64,000 nucleotides of DNA from an uncultured Fluviicola sp. (GCA_913009205.1 CAJVYC010000015.1:1-64000); one strand, 5' to 3'; counted from the first letter of the stretch, positions 1 to 8,420 are shown. Notes: generated by a model from the sequence alone, not told the origin. Numbers and translations are program-made.

Positions 1-30
1 GGTTTTGCAATGTTATTTAATAAAAAAAAA

Positions 31-1929
31 TTATCTAGGAGAAACAGTAACTGAATCAGTAATTACTGTGCTCCCACATTGATTCGATGCCCCAAGGCTA
101 TATTGAAATACACCAGACACTCCGTATTGTACCGTTGGATTTAGTGTTAACGTATCACTTATGATCATACCCGGAACTTCGTCGAAAAACCATTGATAAT
201 CTGTAGGCAATGCGTAACAATCGTTTACGACACCGGTAAACTGAATTAATTCACCTTCACATACATTCGCACCTTGAGGGGATAATTGAATTTCGGGTGG
301 TGCGATCACATAGACAGAATCACTAAATTGTGGCATTTGACAACCCGGAATATTCCCAGGATAGGACACCGTTAGCAAAACATCGTAAGCTCCAGGCCCT
401 TGAAAATCAAGCACCGGTTCAAATGAAGAATTCGAAGTAGAATTGATGAAATCTACACCAGAATTTGGAGAACAATTCTGAGGGTTCGAGTAGTTGATTT
501 GCCAGTTTGATTCAAAAGTAGTTCCACAAGCATCACCCGTTGAATTATTCGTAACATTAACGACATCCGAAGTACAGAAAAAATTATCACTTAGAAGAAA
601 ATCAGCGGTTGGTTGGGGCAATACGCAAATTTGTTGTGTAATGGAATCTATTCCGCATTCATTAGCGCTAAAAAGGGTAATGTCATATACTCCAGGCGTA
701 TCAAAAGAGACCTCAAGTTGTTCAGAACCACTTTGCCAAAAATAAAAATTACTATAACCTCCATCAGATCCTAAACTGCTGCCAGGTAATAAAGAAAAAT
801 TTGAATTCGGTGTGATTTCCCAATAAAAGCTATTTATGCTGTCACAAGAATTTGTAAAAACATTAATTCCAGGTTCTGTGAGGTTGGTCAGCGTAACTGC
901 ATAATCAACACAAACTTCGTTTTCCGGCATCAAAAAGTCTGCCTCAGTTTGCTCAGAAACTACCACAGGTCCAAACGCAGCAAATGTTCCATTCGTATTA
1001 CACGCATTAGAACTTGTTACAGCAATACTATATTGATTTGGATAAGACTGACCATTAATAACTGACGTTACACCACAGGAAGAACTTGTAAATAAATGTT
1101 CAAAAACAAATGGATTAGAAGGTAAACCTATAAAAATAGTATCAGTACCATCGTTGATGCTAATTTCATATTGGGTATCTGGTGGACTAGCAGTTGCAGA
1201 GATATTTATCTCATAAAGCCCGGGAACACAAAAAGCCGTACCTGATCCAGACAAAGTGAGAGCTGGTGGGTTAGAACCGACATAAACATTGAACGTCTCA
1301 GTATGAGAGCATCCATTAGGTAAATTTACCGTATATTCTAAATTGTATGCACCAGAAGAATAAATATGTGTCATAACAATTGAATTTCCATTGTAAGCGT
1401 AATTATTCGTATCACCGTCTCCCCAAACAGTAGTCATAGTTGTACCCAAAGGATACGTCGATAAACTGTCGTCTGAAAATTGGAACCCTCCACTTAGTAA
1501 ATTAGTATTACAATACCTGTAAACTACTTCACCGTTAATTAAAGTTGAACTATATCCTGAACCACCAAGGCCGTTCATTGAAAGTGTTATATCAGAGATG
1601 TAGATGGTTAAGTTAACGAAAGCTGTATCCGAGCATCCGTTGCCATTATCTACCACTAACATAAAAGTTTCGGGTTGAGAGATTACCACAGTAGGATTAC
1701 TAACGCTATCAATTAAATTGTTATTAAAATCAAACCATTGATAGCTTAACGTCGGATTTCCTGAACCTGTCCATGTGGCTGTGGGTGTCCCGCCAAGAAT
1801 AATCTGCTCTCCAGCACACAATGTTTGGTTCGAGCCGGCATCTAAAGTTAAATCTGGACACCCCTGCGATCGCGCACTAAGATGAATAATAGTAAATAAG
1901 GATAAAGTGATAAAGATAGGTAATTTCAA
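31..1929 (-). CDS. Secreted Ig/PKD-like multidomain exoprotein
   Basis: A 632-residue exported protein. The start is a TTG at 1929; no ATG fits, and this start leads straight into a signal peptide of about 22 residues. The mature part is a chain of beta-sandwich-like modules rich in Ser, Thr, Asn and Gly, with Cys at regular places (GCPDLTL, LCAGEQI, GCSDTAF, QICVLPQPTADF), the style of PKD/Ig-like repeats in Bacteroidota surface proteins. Such proteins normally end in a type IX secretion sorting domain or a gliding-associated C-terminal domain; this one stops inside a module (ITDSVTVSPR) with neither. An A9 tract lies just downstream of the stop (22-30). It may therefore be a shortened version of a longer gene, or be exported only to the periplasm. 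Function in adhesion is inference. Confidence 0.7.
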   Translation of the reverse strand: MKLPIFITLSLFTIIHLSARSQGCPDLTLDAGSNQTLCAGEQIILGGTPTATWTGSGNPTLSYQWFDFNNNLIDSVSNPTVVISQPETFMLVVDNGNGCSDTAFVNLTIYISDITLSMNGLGGSGYSSTLINGEVVYRYCNTNLLSGGFQFSDDSLSTYPLGTTMTTVWGDGDTNNYAYNGNSIVMTHIYSSGAYNLEYTVNLPNGCSHTETFNVYVGSNPPALTLSGSGTAFCVPGLYEINISATASPPDTQYEISINDGTDTIFIGLPSNPFVFEHLFTSSSCGVTSVINGQSYPNQYSIAVTSSNACNTNGTFAAFGPVVVSEQTEADFLMPENEVCVDYAVTLTNLTEPGINVFTNSCDSINSFYWEITPNSNFSLLPGSSLGSDGGYSNFYFWQSGSEQLEVSFDTPGVYDITLFSANECGIDSITQQICVLPQPTADFLLSDNFFCTSDVVNVTNNSTGDACGTTFESNWQINYSNPQNCSPNSGVDFINSTSNSSFEPVLDFQGPGAYDVLLTVSYPGNIPGCQMPQFSDSVYVIAPPEIQLSPQGANVCEGELIQFTGVVNDCYALPTDYQWFFDEVPGMIISDTLTLNPTVQYGVSGVFQYSLGASNQCGSTVITDSVTVSPR

Positions 1930-2307
1930 AGCTGAAAATATTGGTTAATTTGCTTGTAATGCCAAAAATAATAATTGCTGGCCACTATTTTGGTTCTGTC
2001 GCATCTGTTTAGTCAAGTTCTAAGATAAGCATCTATTTTACTTTTTATACTGCCAAGGATTTGAATGACTTAAATTTGATCATCCCTGGTAAACATTCCT
2101 TGAAGACTTACCAGCAGCAGGTTACGCTTAAATATAATTAAAAAATCTTTACATGAATGAGTTTGTGTGTAAAGTAAATGATGAAAAACTGAGATGTGCA
2201 CTGTGGACATGCTATTAAATATTACTCTATACCACTCGGTATCACTCAGGGTAATTTGAGGCTAGAATACTAAGAATTTGACTTAAGCCGGTGCCAATTT
2301 TGAGCAT

Positions 2308-2341
2308 AAAAAACCCAGAAACCTTATGGAATATGGGTTCT
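2308..2341 (-). terminator. Rho-independent terminator, minus strand
   Basis: On the minus strand AACCCA (2339-2334) and TGGGTT (2317-2312) can pair across a 16-base loop and are followed by a T run (plus-strand A run at about 2308-2313). It lies downstream of the thioredoxin-like gene (stop 2396). The stem is only six pairs, so strength is uncertain. Confidence 0.5.
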
Positions 2342-2343
2342 AG

Positions 2344-2356
2344 TGACCCTGACAGG
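2344..2356 (-). other. Possible tRNA 3' end fragment
   Basis: Read on the minus strand the bases are CCTGT, CAGGGTC, A. This is the shape of a tRNA T-stem 3' arm (5 nt), acceptor 3' arm (7 nt) and discriminator base, and it is followed after a few bases by a hairpin terminator, as at the end of a tRNA gene. No T-loop, anticodon arm or 5' half is present. Thirteen bases could be chance. If real, it would be the kind of scar left by integration into a tRNA gene. Confidence 0.25.
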
Positions 2357-2395
2357 AAATAGATCAAAATTTTTAGTGCTTCTGATATTCTCGAG

Positions 2396-3640
2396 TTAGC
2401 AATAATTACTCATTAATCTTTTCAATAAATACAATGTTGTTGAAACATCTTCGCCTTCCTTTCTTCCTAAATTGACTGCCAGTTCGGCATACTCTCTAGC
2501 CTCCTCCTTTTTATTTAATTTAAAACAAATCAGTGCACGAGTGTTAGCGTTTGCATAGTAAACATCCTGATCCATCGATTTTTTTACCCAAACAAGTGCT
2601 ATTTCTAAAATTTCTTTGTCCTCGGCACCAGCAAATTCAGTAATTAAAAATGCTTGTTGGTTCAATTCTTCCGAATCATTGATTTCATATTCTTCAATGT
2701 AAGAGATGATTGATTCGAAGAATTTCTTTTTGAAAGTTGGATAATTATCAGACTCTTGGATTTTAGCCATTTGCGTACAATTAAAGTAGTGGTGTATTTT
2801 AAAATAATCCAAATTCTCTTTTGCTTCTAGCTCATTAAAAACTTCTAATAAATCATTTTCCAAAATATCGAAATCAGCCTCTGTTTTTATCTTAAACATG
2901 GCTTCTCCAAAAAGTATATTTGTGAAAATTTCATCAATAGTATTTTTACCAACCACTTTATCAAACTCAGCCTTATGTTTAATTATAAATTTATAATAAG
3001 GATCAGAGGATTTACGGAAGAAATCGGAAATAAATTTAATGTTATCCTCCGTAAGTAGGTTAGTTTGTGTTTTCATATAATCATCGAAAACGGGCTGGTG
3101 ATCCATTCTTCGTTCAAACAGAACATAGGTATAATTCTTGAGGAATTCACTACCTCTCTCTCCCGTCTGATATCGCTTTTCCATGCTTAAGAAGCTCTTA
3201 TTAGGATCTGTAACCATTACAATAACCTTTTCTCCTAACTCAATCAATTCTTCTGGAGTTCGCGCACCAAAAGAACTGTGAACCAATTCTCCATCACAGT
3301 TCACAAAAAATAAAGTTGGATAGCTAATAATCTTGTATTTCTCAGCGATGTCCAATCCATCTCCTTTTTCAACATCTACTTTAATATTGATAAAGTTTTT
3401 ATTGAAGAAATCACCAACCTTTTCATCAGGAAAAGTTTTAGCATCCATCTTTTTACAAGGCCCACACCAAGTAGTGTAAGCATCGACAAAAACTATTTTA
3501 TTTTCTACTTTCGCTTTAGCGAGAATATTTGACCAATTATCCTTCTCAAAAATAATACCCTCCTGACAATATACTGTGGAGCTGTAAATCATCGATCCAA
3601 TAAATAGTAGCAGACTTAGAAATTTAAATATTGTTTTCAT
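2396..3640 (-). CDS. Exported thioredoxin-family protein with helical tail
   Basis: A 414-residue protein with an N-terminal signal peptide (residues 1-25, hydrophobic core LLLFIGSMIYSS). Residues about 30-145 form a thioredoxin fold with the redox motif WCGPC (Cys59 and Cys62) and the cis-Pro region SYPTLFF. This is the thioredoxin_7/DUF255-like type common in Bacteroidota periplasms. Residues 150-414 are alpha-helical with a TPR-like end (ANANTRALICFKLNKKEEAREYAELAV). It probably reduces or shuffles disulfides in exported proteins; the partner is unknown. It stands alone: the next gene upstream (XRE regulator) is 75 bases away in the same direction. ATG at 3640 is well placed before the signal peptide. 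Confidence 0.85.
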   Translation of the reverse strand: MKTIFKFLSLLLFIGSMIYSSTVYCQEGIIFEKDNWSNILAKAKVENKIVFVDAYTTWCGPCKKMDAKTFPDEKVGDFFNKNFINIKVDVEKGDGLDIAEKYKIISYPTLFFVNCDGELVHSSFGARTPEELIELGEKVIVMVTDPNKSFLSMEKRYQTGERGSEFLKNYTYVLFERRMDHQPVFDDYMKTQTNLLTEDNIKFISDFFRKSSDPYYKFIIKHKAEFDKVVGKNTIDEIFTNILFGEAMFKIKTEADFDILENDLLEVFNELEAKENLDYFKIHHYFNCTQMAKIQESDNYPTFKKKFFESIISYIEEYEINDSEELNQQAFLITEFAGAEDKEILEIALVWVKKSMDQDVYYANANTRALICFKLNKKEEAREYAELAVNLGRKEGEDVSTTLYLLKRLMSNYC

Positions 3641-3715
3641 GATTTTTATTTTGTTTTATTTAATTAATGTATTTTAAGAAAAGATTCAAAGCATCTACTT
3701 ATCAGTAGTTTAAGC

Positions 3716-3916
3716 CTAATCTTTATACTCTAAAATATCTGCTGGCTGACAATCTAAAACTCTACATATTGATTCCAACGTTGAAAATCTTATAGCCTTC
3801 GCCTTACCTTTTTTTAATATGGACAAATTTGACATTGTTATACCCACCCTTTCTGAAAGCTCAGTAAGACTCATTTTTCGTTTGGCAAGCATGACATCCA
3901 GATTAACTATTATCAC
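3716..3916 (-). CDS. Small XRE/Cro-type HTH regulator (YozG-like)
   Basis: A 66-residue helix-turn-helix protein: LTELSERVGITMSNLSILKKG is the HTH core, and the end CRVLDCQPADILEY is the hallmark of the small YozG-like XRE family that travels with DUF2975. I chose the GTG at 3916, two bases after the stop of the DUF2975 gene (TAA TT GTG). It gives the family-typical start IIVNLDVMLAKRK. A longer reading frame to 3985 would overlap the upstream gene by about 67 bases and adds residues foreign to the family. The tight spacing implies translational coupling with the membrane gene. It probably represses its own operon; see the promoter at 4667-4694. Confidence 0.85.
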   Translation of the reverse strand: MIIVNLDVMLAKRKMSLTELSERVGITMSNLSILKKGKAKAIRFSTLESICRVLDCQPADILEYKD

Positions 3917-3918
3917 AA

Positions 3919-4650
3919 TTATATAGTTAAGTTGTTTTCCTCTTTTAATTCTACTCCATGCATGAATACATGTGATAGAACCCATAGAACTAGTGCAAAA
4001 ATCAATAAGCTAACTGAAGGCACATCAACGATAATGCTTGGCTCATCTAAAAATTTTATCATTCCATTTTTATTCCAAATTGATGATATAATTATTTCAT
4101 ATAAAAAATTCACAACCCAAACTAACAAAATCAAATAAGACAATAGTTTTATGTTTTTAATTGTCTCTTTCTGAAAGTAATTACCAACAATAATTAATTG
4201 CATAAACTTTCTACAATACCAAATACTCAATATTGCCAGAGACATCATTAATAATACATATGTTAGCACTATAAGTTTTGAAGATATTGGTAGCTGATAA
4301 AAAACGAGGTACTCAGGTGATTTACTCATTCCTAACTTCCCAAAGTTCTTACTAGTATTATCCATAACAGGAGAGAAATCAGGAACATTAATAATATTTG
4401 CAAAAGAATCAGTTGCTACATTATCTGCGACAACCAGGATTAATTCTTCTGAATAGTCAATGGTCTCTTGTATAATTATATCACCTGAAGATATACTAAC
4501 TCTAGCGCCAATATCATAACCAAATGCACCGTAAATTAAGAATGAAAGTATAAGCCCGGAAAACAAAATAGATAACCAAAAAAATATTCTAGTTATAAAA
4601 TACAATAACTTTATACTACTTGGATTATTAATTTTAGTGACAGTATTCAT
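3919..4650 (-). CDS. DUF2975 four-helix membrane protein
   Basis: A 243-residue membrane protein of the DUF2975 family, function unknown. Four hydrophobic segments are visible: near the N-terminus (LLYFITRIFFWLSILFSG), in the middle (LIVLTYVLLMMSLAILSIWY), then LLSYLILLVWVVNFLYEII, and near the end (LLIFALVLWVLSHVFMHG). A soluble loop of about 80 residues lies between the first two. The C-terminus, GVELKEENNLTI, matches the usual GxxLKEExxLTI tail of the family. ATG at 4650 is preferred; an in-frame GTG at 4665 adds five residues. The XRE gene follows two bases after the stop. The pair is a known two-gene arrangement, but what it senses is not known. Confidence 0.8.
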   Translation of the reverse strand: MNTVTKINNPSSIKLLYFITRIFFWLSILFSGLILSFLIYGAFGYDIGARVSISSGDIIIQETIDYSEELILVVADNVATDSFANIINVPDFSPVMDNTSKNFGKLGMSKSPEYLVFYQLPISSKLIVLTYVLLMMSLAILSIWYCRKFMQLIIVGNYFQKETIKNIKLLSYLILLVWVVNFLYEIIISSIWNKNGMIKFLDEPSIIVDVPSVSLLIFALVLWVLSHVFMHGVELKEENNLTI

Positions 4651-4666
4651 AGTAAAATTTTTCACG

Positions 4667-4694
4667 AAAATATAAATTATTTATTGATAAACAA
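4667..4694 (-). promoter_or_regulatory. Promoter of DUF2975/XRE operon with direct-repeat operator
   Basis: On the minus strand TTG (4694-4692), a 17-base gap and TATATTTT (4674-4667) fit the Bacteroidota -33/-7 promoter pattern (TTG-N17-23-TAnnTTTG). Two exact copies of ACAATAAATT lie at 4691-4700 and 4712-4721, 21 bases (two helical turns) apart, the first overlapping the -33 box. That layout suits an autoregulating XRE repressor. Binding itself is inferred. Confidence 0.5.
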
Positions 4695-4812
4695 TAAATT
4701 TTTATCATAATACAATAAATTAACACCTACCATCAAAATAAAATTGCTAACAAAACCTAACCTTCATTAAAACGTAGTTTAGCCTAACATTAGCACAAGA
4801 ATTCATCGTGAT

Positions 4813-4983
4813 CTAGCTTTTTATGATTTCCAATATCTTTGAAAAATCCTCAAAAAAGTTTAAACTCTGTCCTGCCGAGGTCGCATAATAAAACCTAAAT
4901 TTCTGTTTATCAATTGTTTGAACTTTTTTTAATCTGCAACAGATTTGCAACAACGCGATAAAACTCTTTACTTCGAGTTTAAT
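4813..4983 (-). pseudogene. Unrecognised coding-like remnant
   Basis: Between the DUF2975 operon and the STAS-like gene, the minus strand carries an open stretch of 56 codons ending in TAG at 4813. It reads like protein (KKVQTIDKQKFRFYYATSAG, then FFEDFSKILEI) but has no start codon. Just upstream another frame reads GVGISLELNSK and could be joined to it by one base. This looks like the 3' end of a decayed gene. I do not recognise the family, and chance cannot be excluded. Confidence 0.3.
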
Positions 4984-5156
4984 TCAAGAGAGATACCCAC
5001 TCCGTTTTAGATTCGTTCGGTTTATGTTGTTTTGGTTAATAATATGGAATTACTTGTGAACCCAATCTCAGTACCCCTCTTCTTTTCCGCCTTAGAATGT
5101 AATTTACCATGCACAATTGCGCTTATTTATAAAACCCTTTGTCTCAAATTGTAAAC

Positions 5157-5231
5157 TACGTTGGGAAAGAAATTAGTTACGTTGGGAAGTTTTAAATTAC
5201 GTTTGGAAAGAAATTCCCCGCGTTAGGGAGG
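5157..5231. repeat. Degenerate ~20-bp tandem repeat, four units
   Basis: Successive units start with ACGTTGGGAAAGAAAT, ACGTTGGGAAGTTTTA, ACGTTTGGAAAGAAAT and a weaker GCGTTAGGGAGG, spaced about 20 bases apart, 157 to 231 bases upstream of the STAS-like gene. A related ATTGGGAAATTG follows at 5243. There is no coding potential. The 20-bp period is near two helical turns, so a protein-binding array is possible. Confidence 0.55.
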
Positions 5232-5387
5232 CCAATCTTGACATTGGGAAATTGATGATACGCTGCCTTGAAATAGCTTTTTAGATTTGAAGGATTTAAT
5301 TGTCACAAATTGTATCTTGTAATATTAAATAGCTAATCAAAAGCAATGAAACTAAAAAAAACAGGATTATTGTTGATAGGATATTAA

Positions 5388-5855
5388 ATGAGTCAAATTG
5401 ATGGAGGAATGGAAAGAGTAGATAGATTTAATAAATTATTGCAAGTGGCTAATGAACAACACACTAGATGCAGTAAGGCTTGGGTTGTAGGAGGTGATAT
5501 TATATATGTAGAGAGCAGAAAGAGTGCTGAAATTGAGTTAGAGGATGCTAAAGAAGATATGCAGCTATCCGAAGAATTAATGAAGGAAGCTAGTCGCTTT
5601 GGAACAATTGTAAACATGGCGAATATTAAGAGCATTTCAAAAGGTGCGAGGGATTGGTATTCCCAAGTTCAGAATGACAACCCATGCAATATTAGCGTTG
5701 CATTAGTCGTAGATTCATTTTACAGCAGAATCATTGCTAATTTCTTTCTTGGATTTAAGAATTCAAGAACAATAATGAAAATTTTTAACGAAAAAGATAT
5801 CGCTATTGAATGGCTATATGAACAATTGGAAATTAATAAAAGGGTAGGTGGATAA
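5388..5855 (+). CDS. STAS/SpoIIAA-like (DUF7793-type) protein
   Basis: A 155-residue cytosolic protein. Residues about 45-150 match in pattern the STAS/SEC14-like proteins of Bacteroidota: a helix after IELEDAKED, the strand-loop VNMANIKSISKGARDWY, then VALVVDSFYSRIIANFFLG and MKIFNEKDIAIEWLYEQL. These proteins are thought to act as signalling modules next to histidine kinases and serine phosphatases. The usual short N-terminus is extended here (residues 1-40, two Cys-free helices and a strand). Its stop overlaps the kinase start by eight bases, so the two are translated together and probably act in one pathway. Which one regulates the other cannot be told from sequence. Confidence 0.65.
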   Translation: MSQIDGGMERVDRFNKLLQVANEQHTRCSKAWVVGGDIIYVESRKSAEIELEDAKEDMQLSEELMKEASRFGTIVNMANIKSISKGARDWYSQVQNDNPCNISVALVVDSFYSRIIANFFLGFKNSRTIMKIFNEKDIAIEWLYEQLEINKRVGG

Positions 5856-7998
5856 AAGATTTGATGAAATACAAGAATTTTTAATTCAGTTGTCCAGAGG
5901 TAATTACGACTATAAAATTTCTACTTCTGCAGCTCTGGAAGATATCGATGCCTTAATTCTTGGCATCACTATGCTTGGTCAGGAGCTCCAGGTCTCTCAA
6001 GAAAAGCATAATGCTTTGTTTGAGTATTCAAGTAAGGCTATTTTAATTTATGATACTCATTTAAAAGTTTTTGTTGATTCAAATGAAATGGCAACATTGC
6101 TGCTTGGTTTTTCTAAGGAAGAAATTCGCCTACTTACTATAGTTGATTTGTTTCCAAAAGATAAAAAGAAAAATACAGAAAGTAAAAAGGCTTACTTGAA
6201 AAGTGGTGGTCTAACAGATTTTGATGCGCAAATAGAAACCAAGTATGGAATACTGAAGTACGTTTCGTTTTTATCAAAAAAAATGCCCTACGATAAAGAG
6301 CGATTTTTTCAGATCTCCCTTATAGATATAACCGAATCAAAGGAAAAAGAAAAAAGCCTAATCGACTTAAAAGATAAAATAGAATCCCAAAAAGAATTTT
6401 ATGAATTCATACTCAATAGCATTCCTGCTGATATTGCAGTCTTTGATAAGAACCATCGATATCTATTTGTAAACCCAAAGGGAATAAAAGATGAAAAAGT
6501 TCGAAAGTTCATGATTGGGAAGGATGATTTTGATTATGTTAAGTTTAAGGGTATTTCAGATGAAAAAGCAGTAAGAAGACGTAAGTTATTTAATAAAATA
6601 ATCAGAACTAAAAATCATGAAACTTGGACAGACGAGCATATTGATAAAAACGGAGGTCGAAAAGTAGTGCAAAGAAATATGGGGCCTATATACGATGAGA
6701 AGGGTAAACTTCGTTTCGTAATTGGTTACGGTACTGATATTACAAAGCGTGTTCTAACGGAAGAAGAAAACAAGAAATTGTCTTTCGTTGCCAAAAACAC
6801 TAACAATGGTGTTCTCATGTTAAATGAAAATAGAGAAATAACCTGGGCCAACGTATCCTTCTTAAAGCGTTCTGGTTATTCCTTAAATGAGCTAACTGGT
6901 CGAAGTGCTACTGATTTTTTGTTTGAAGGAGCGAGTCTTTCTGCTCTCAATAAAGTGAGTTTATCTTTGGTAAATCAGACAAGAATTTCGGTGGAGTTAA
7001 TGCACAGATCAAAGAAAGGAAAAGAGTATTGGGTAGATTTAAACGTTCAACCTTTATTGGATACTTCTAATAAGCTCACTGGATTTATGTTTGTTGAATT
7101 TGATATTACACATAGAATAATCAGCAAGCAAACAATTCAGAATCTTAACGTGAATTTAGAAAGTATTGTTCAAGAAAAAACAAAAGAAATAAGGGTGCAT
7201 GAAGTAGAATTGGAAAAGTTGTTGTCGAAAGAAAAAGGTCGGACAATAGCCTTGCGTAATAGTGAAAAGAAGTTAAAAATATCTTTACTTAAAGAAAAAG
7301 AGTTAGGGCAATTAAAATCAAGTTTTGTTTCCACTGCATCTCATCAATTTAGAACTCCATTGTCGATTATTCAATCAAATGTGGGCTTACTTGAAATGTT
7401 TGCCAATAAAATGAGTAAAGAAGAGTTAGAAAGGCATGCAAAAGTAACCAGTCGTATTACTGGGGCAATTGCTAAAATGACGAAATTAATGGATAATGTC
7501 CTTATTTTGGGTAAATTAACTTCAGGAAACGTCCATTACAATCCTAAGTCTTTAATTGTGGTGGGGGTTTGTGAGCAACTGGTTGAAGAATTCAATGATC
7601 TTACCATTGAGGGCAGAACAATAAGCGCTTTAATAATTGGAGAACCGTATAATGTATATTTAGATCCTAATTTACTGACGCAAGTTTTAGCTAATTTAAT
7701 TAATAATGCTTTTAAGTATTCTTTGGGAAAGAAAAATCCTGAACTGGTGATCGATTTTAGAGCAAAGGAACTTGTCATATCAGTCAAGGATTATGGAATA
7801 GGTATTCCAAAGGCAGAAGTTTCAAACCTGTTTCAGCCTTTCTTTCGTGCTAACAATGTTACAGAAATTAAGGGCACAGGTTTAGGATTGAGTATCGCGA
7901 AGGAATACGTCGAAATTAACAAGGGGTGTATTGCCGTTCAATCGATATTGGGAGAAGGTAGTTGCTTTGATATAAGGTTTAAAAAACATAAGTTATGA
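5848..7998 (+). CDS. Cytosolic multi-PAS sensor histidine kinase
   Basis: A 716-residue kinase with GTG start at 5848, overlapping the STAS-like gene by eight bases; no ATG lies nearer. Residues 1-50 resemble a HAMP-like linker (RGNYDYKI, then DIDALILGITMLGQEL) although no membrane segment is present. Three PAS domains follow (about 50-165, 180-300, 310-425), the second and third ending in the PAC-type D-I-T motif. After a coiled coil come HisKA with the H-box ASHQFRTPL (phospho-acceptor His499) and HATPase_c with N-box (VLANLINNAFKYS), G1 (DYGIGIP), F-box (LFQPFFRANN) and G2 (GTGLGLSIAKEY). There is no fused receiver and no intact response regulator next to it, so its partner is elsewhere. 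Input is presumably an intracellular small molecule or redox signal. Confidence 0.9.
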   Translation: MDKRFDEIQEFLIQLSRGNYDYKISTSAALEDIDALILGITMLGQELQVSQEKHNALFEYSSKAILIYDTHLKVFVDSNEMATLLLGFSKEEIRLLTIVDLFPKDKKKNTESKKAYLKSGGLTDFDAQIETKYGILKYVSFLSKKMPYDKERFFQISLIDITESKEKEKSLIDLKDKIESQKEFYEFILNSIPADIAVFDKNHRYLFVNPKGIKDEKVRKFMIGKDDFDYVKFKGISDEKAVRRRKLFNKIIRTKNHETWTDEHIDKNGGRKVVQRNMGPIYDEKGKLRFVIGYGTDITKRVLTEEENKKLSFVAKNTNNGVLMLNENREITWANVSFLKRSGYSLNELTGRSATDFLFEGASLSALNKVSLSLVNQTRISVELMHRSKKGKEYWVDLNVQPLLDTSNKLTGFMFVEFDITHRIISKQTIQNLNVNLESIVQEKTKEIRVHEVELEKLLSKEKGRTIALRNSEKKLKISLLKEKELGQLKSSFVSTASHQFRTPLSIIQSNVGLLEMFANKMSKEELERHAKVTSRITGAIAKMTKLMDNVLILGKLTSGNVHYNPKSLIVVGVCEQLVEEFNDLTIEGRTISALIIGEPYNVYLDPNLLTQVLANLINNAFKYSLGKKNPELVIDFRAKELVISVKDYGIGIPKAEVSNLFQPFFRANNVTEIKGTGLGLSIAKEYVEINKGCIAVQSILGEGSCFDIRFKKHKL

Positions 7999-8111
7999 AA
8001 GGAATCGTATTTATTTAATCCTCCCTTAAGATTAAAGTTATACTTTAATTATATACTATAAATAGATGTAATTCAATATATTATGTAATAATAAAATTAT
8101 TACAGTAGCTC

Positions 8112-8420
8112 ATGAGACAATTTATCTACTTATTATTTCTTCTAAACTCTTTTAATGGAATTACTCAAGATTTTAATCTTGAGGAGAAAAAACAAATTGA
8201 TGACCTCCCCGAAATTATTTTGATTGATCTCAAAATGAGCGGAATGGGTGGAACTGAATTGCTTAAAGGCATTCTAATGGATGTTGATAAAAAGGGTAAT
8301 TATTTTCTCCCGGATCAACTCGAAATTGTGAGAGAACAGTTGTCTTCAAAAATTCCCTCACCTGCTCTAAAAAGCGAAGACTTATTGTCGGAACAAACAG
8401 GATTTGGTTTTGTACGATAA
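8112..8420 (+). CDS. Small exported protein with receiver-like segment
   Basis: A 102-residue frame with ATG at 8112, 113 bases after the kinase. Residues 1-19 look like a signal peptide (FIYLLFLLNSFNGITQ). Residues 32-52, PEIILIDLKMSGMGGTELL, resemble the phospho-acceptor strand and loop of a response-regulator receiver (P-D-x-x-x-x-D-x-x-M-P-G-x-x-G). The rest of a receiver fold is missing, and an exported receiver makes no known sense. It may be a chimera or the relic of a response regulator once paired with the kinase. It may also be a spurious frame with a chance match. No family recognised. Confidence 0.4.
   Translation: MRQFIYLLFLLNSFNGITQDFNLEEKKQIDDLPEIILIDLKMSGMGGTELLKGILMDVDKKGNYFLPDQLEIVREQLSSKIPSPALKSEDLLSEQTGFGFVR

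Larger units (their letters stand above)
1930..2395. other. Intergenic stretch, no gene recognised
   Basis: About 466 bases with no convincing coding frame on either strand. It holds the tRNA-like fragment and hairpin listed separately near 2308-2356. The rest is AT-rich and multiply stopped in all frames read by eye. Confidence 0.5.

Noticed and set aside
3917-3985. Longer start for the XRE regulator
   Set aside because: Would overlap the end of the DUF2975 gene and adds residues not found in the family; GTG 3916 fits family start and spacing.
5393-5635. 80-codon frame antisense to the STAS-like gene
   Set aside because: Mirror of a well-supported gene that overlaps the kinase; no independent support.
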